Assembly (NCBI RefSeq): GCF_036346595.1
Contig: NZ_CP107834.1
Span: forward strand, 1,612,001-1,676,000
DNA length: 64,000 bases
Direction of reading: 5' to 3'
From: Streptomyces sp. NBC_00525
GTDB lineage: Bacteria; Actinomycetota; Actinomycetes; Streptomycetales; Streptomycetaceae
Part shown: positions 62,159 through 64,000 of the stretch, piece by piece
How the letters are laid out: every line of letters begins with the position of its first letter
Position numbering within the stretch: the stretch's first letter is position 1
Translations under genes and position numbers: made by a program
Notes under the pieces: model-generated
Seen by the model: only the letters and a program-made list of their open reading frames with translations
Database searches by the model: none
What the model was told of the DNA's origin: nothing

Positions 62159-62371
62159 TCACCACGGCGCCGGCTCCTCGCCGGTGATCGACCGGATGAC
62201 CGCCCGCAGGTTGATGTGGACGAGGTCGACGTCCGCGATGGACAGGACGAGGTCTCCGGTGAGCACCGCGCCGCCGTTCAGGAGGCGGTCCAGGAGGTCG
62301 ATCAGGGCGACGGGCGGCCCGTGCCGCTGCTCGGGACCGCCGAGGACGTCCCCGGCGATGTCCGTGCTCAC
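62159..62371 (-). CDS. gvpS: gas vesicle protein GvpS (GvpA-like)
   Basis: A 70-residue GvpA-related protein: VALIDLLDRLLNGGAVLTGD and LVLSIADVDLVHINLRAVI match the shell-protein fold (helix-strand-strand-helix). GTG 62371 overlaps the gvpL stop (GTGA). It is likely a minor shell or nucleation component. Confidence 0.9.
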   Translation of the reverse strand: MSTDIAGDVLGGPEQRHGPPVALIDLLDRLLNGGAVLTGDLVLSIADVDLVHINLRAVIRSITGEEPAPW

Positions 62372-63219
62372 CGGCCCTCACCGCCGTCCCCCTCCTGTGC
62401 GGACGGCGCGGTCGCGAACGAGTAGGGCGCCCACGGCCCGGTGACCTCGACCGCGACTCCCGCGACCCCGTCGGCCAGGCCGGTGAGCGCCCGGCGCAGT
62501 TCGCCGGCGCGCGACCGGGGGACGAGGTACGCCTCGTTGGCCACGTTCACTCCGGGGCGGGCGGCGAGCCGCCCCTGCTGCGGGCGGTGGACCACGCGCG
62601 CGGCGGCGATGTCCCGGGTCAGCCGGGCCGCGCGGTCGACCAGGTCGGACGCCGCCCGGTGGGCGTCCCGGCCGCTGCGCCGGGACGCCTGGCGCTGCCG
62701 CAGATAGGCCCGCCCCGCGCCGGCTCCGGTGGTCGTCGCGGCGGGGTCCGGGGCGGGCGCGTCGGCCGTCCGGGGATCGGCGTAGACCTTCAGGCCCAGT
62801 TCGACGTGGCCCTCCAGCCGGCCCAGCAGGTCGTCGAACTCCTCCCGTCGCCGGAGCAGTGTGCCGGCGACCCCGGCGTCGTCCAGGTAGACGGTGGCCA
62901 GCCGCATCGGCAGGACCGGTGCCTCGGCGAACGCGGCGTCGACCACGGCGTGATGGACCCGCGCGAGCGCCTCCAGCCGTTCCAGGTCCTCCAGTTGAGC
63001 GGTCAGGCCGGAGGTGCCGAAGGTCTCCGCCGGTACTCGGGAGACGAGCGCGCACAGCCCGCCCGCGGTCACCGGGTACAGCGGTCCGCCGTCCACGCCC
63101 GCCGGGCGGGAGGCCGGGTCGTGGGGCGCGGGGCGCTCCCGGCCGACGGCGTAGACGTACGTCAGCTGCCCGTCGTCCGGGGCCGGCAGGCCGCCCGGCG
63201 GGTCGGTCCGCGTGTTCAT
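62368..63219 (-). CDS. gvpL: gas vesicle protein GvpL/GvpF family
   Basis: A 283-residue GvpL/F protein. Family blocks are YVYAVGRERP, HHAVVDAAFAEAPVLPMRLA and VELGLKVYADP, with a C-terminal beta part ending TGPWAPYSFA. GvpF/L-type proteins act in nucleation and assembly. ATG 63219 overlaps the gvpJ stop (ATGA); the stop overlaps gvpS. Confidence 0.92.
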   Translation of the reverse strand: MNTRTDPPGGLPAPDDGQLTYVYAVGRERPAPHDPASRPAGVDGGPLYPVTAGGLCALVSRVPAETFGTSGLTAQLEDLERLEALARVHHAVVDAAFAEAPVLPMRLATVYLDDAGVAGTLLRRREEFDDLLGRLEGHVELGLKVYADPRTADAPAPDPAATTTGAGAGRAYLRQRQASRRSGRDAHRAASDLVDRAARLTRDIAAARVVHRPQQGRLAARPGVNVANEAYLVPRSRAGELRRALTGLADGVAGVAVEVTGPWAPYSFATAPSAQEGDGGEGR

Positions 63220-63647
63220 CGTGCCTCCTCCTCCGCGGCCGGGGCCGGCTGTCCTTCGGCGGCGGCCGCGCCGGGGAGCCCCGCGGCCGAGCGCAGCCGG
63301 GCCAGTTCGGCCCGCAGCCGCTCGTTCTCCTCCGCCAGGGCGCCGTCCTCGGGGCCCGCCTCCGGCCGGGGCGCCGGGCGGGCCCGTGAGGAGAGCGAGG
63401 GATCGTGCTCCCACCAGTCGATGCCCATCTCCTTGGCCTTGTCGACCGAGGCGACGAGCAGCCGGAGCTTGATGGTGAGCAGCTCGATGTCGAGCAGGTT
63501 GATCCGGATGTCCCCGGCGATGACGACGCCCTTGTCCAGCACCCTTTCCAGGATGTCGGCGAGGTTGGCCGACGAGCCCTGCTGCCCGTACGCCGCAGTC
63601 GTCCCCCTGGGCGGGGCCGGCAGTCGGCCGGCGAGTGAATCGGACAC
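63216..63647 (-). CDS. gvpJ: gas vesicle protein GvpJ (GvpA-like with C-terminal extension)
   Basis: A 143-residue GvpA-type protein. The shell fold is NLADILERVLDKGVVIAGDI and RINLLDIELLTIKLRLLVAS, then DWWEHDP. A C-terminal Glu/Ala/Leu heptad region (ALAEENERLRAELARLRSAA) makes it GvpJ. The start is GTG 63647. It leads the visible gvpJ-L-S-K operon. Confidence 0.93.
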   Translation of the reverse strand: MSDSLAGRLPAPPRGTTAAYGQQGSSANLADILERVLDKGVVIAGDIRINLLDIELLTIKLRLLVASVDKAKEMGIDWWEHDPSLSSRARPAPRPEAGPEDGALAEENERLRAELARLRSAAGLPGAAAAEGQPAPAAEEEAR

Positions 63648-63679
63648 GGTCTCTCACGCCTTTCCTGGGGTCGGGTGTG

Positions 63680-64000
63680 TCAGCGGCGGGCCGGCCGCCG
63701 CTCCTCTGCGGGCTCGTCCTCCGGCTCCTCGAACTCGTCCTCCGGCTCCGCTTCCTCGTCGGCGTCGGTGAGTTCTTCCTCGTCCTCGTCGGCGAGTTCG
63801 TCGTCCAGCGGCTCTTCCCCGTCGGCGAGTTCGTCGTCCTCGTAGGCGTCGGCCTCCTCGCCGGAGGGCTCGTCCTCGGCGCCGGATTCCCCGTCGTCCG
63901 CCTCTTCCTCCTCGACCGCCTCGTCGTGGCCGACCACGACCTCGCCGTCGCGGATCTCGCCGCGCCAGCCGTCGGTCGCCTCACCGCGCATCATGATGAA
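63680..64000 (-). CDS. acidic protein in the gas-vesicle operon (may be 5'-truncated)
   Basis: The frame enters from the right edge and stops at 63680; an ATG at 63994 could be its start, but only six bases lie beyond it. The product begins MMRGEATDGWRGEIRDGEVVVGHDE and then becomes very acidic (Glu/Asp repeats with EELTDADEEAEPEDEFEEPE), ending EERRPARR. Such an acidic gene sits before gvpJ in some Streptomyces clusters (gvpZ position), but I cannot confirm the family. Confidence 0.65.
   Translation of the reverse strand, partial: FIMMRGEATDGWRGEIRDGEVVVGHDEAVEEEEADDGESGAEDEPSGEEADAYEDDELADGEEPLDDELADEDEEELTDADEEAEPEDEFEEPEDEPAEERRPARR

Noticed and set aside
1..64000. Mobile elements, integrated plasmids or prophage
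   Set aside because: No transposase, integrase, att-like duplication or phage structural gene was seen on either strand.
1..64000. tRNA or rRNA genes
   Set aside because: I looked for TTCRA loops with CCA-type ends and rRNA core motifs in the gaps and found none; the only structural RNA recognised is rnpB.

Overview
The window is a strongly GC-rich chromosomal segment with the hallmarks of Streptomyces: third-position G/C bias in every gene, many GTG and TTG starts, ATGA/GTGA stop-start overlaps, Tat and lipoprotein signals, a gamma-butyrolactone synthase homologue, gas-vesicle genes, DasR-type chitinolytic control and DtxR/IdeR-type iron boxes. I cannot name the species. No insertion sequence, prophage, CRISPR array, tRNA or rRNA was seen; one structural RNA (RNase P RNA) is present.

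Region by region. (1) 1-2.8 kb: the tail of an unknown gene, an EntS-like MFS exporter, a small conserved protein and a type I methionine aminopeptidase. (2) 2.8-15.2 kb: a heme and iron acquisition island. It holds a heme oxygenase, two HtaA-domain surface proteins (one with an LAATG sortase signal), the HmuTUV hemin importer and the EfeO-EfeB-EfeU iron uptake operon with an extra lipoprotein. Iron boxes precede the heme oxygenase gene and the htaA/hmuT divergon, and weaker ones precede efeO. A PhzF-like gene sits inside the island. (3) 15.2-25.7 kb: mixed metabolism and regulation. Genes include a primase-like protein, a DDAH-type hydrolase, an Rsm22 methyltransferase, a Bcr/CflA exporter, PhoD phosphatase, a TetR/SRPBCC divergent pair, an SDR convergent with an AfsA/ScbA-type gene, a VOC protein and a Nudix hydrolase, followed by a 27-bp minisatellite. 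(4) 25.7-30.7 kb: a TipA-like MerR regulator overlapping a glycosyltransferase, then a permease and arginine deiminase pair. (5) 30.7-33.8 kb: a divergent AA10 LPMO and GH18 chitinase pair, both with CBM5/12 modules and DasR-like operators between them.

(6) 33.8-43.5 kb: informational and housekeeping genes. These are an OGG-like protein, rnpB, a TetR, an RNB ribonuclease, YaaA, KDPG aldolase and a three-gene operon (Nif3 - coiled-coil zinc ribbon - RNase H/phosphatase fusion) in which the zinc-ribbon gene appears to start at CTG, then a probable beta-propeller protein. (7) 43.5-55.2 kb: an ABC exporter with a NarL-type two-component system, a GT39-type membrane glycosyltransferase, two divergent MFS exporters separated by a 17-bp perfect inverted repeat, a methyltransferase, a lipoprotein amidase and a membrane protein. 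(8) 55.2-61.3 kb: a PHP-domain protein, a mycothiol-dependent-enzyme family protein, then a GT4 - methyltransferase - alpha/alpha-toroid operon divergent from a KstR-like TetR gene with a KstR-type operator between them. (9) 61.3-64 kb: the distal part of a gas-vesicle operon (gvpJ-gvpL-gvpS-gvpK plus flanking genes), running off the right edge.

The best-supported functional stories are the iron/heme island and the chitin module. The most interesting unexplained items are the CTG start, the 128-bp overlap of efeU with an unknown lipoprotein gene, the orphan AfsA/SDR pair, the KstR-controlled glycoconjugate-like operon, and the palindrome between the MFS genes.
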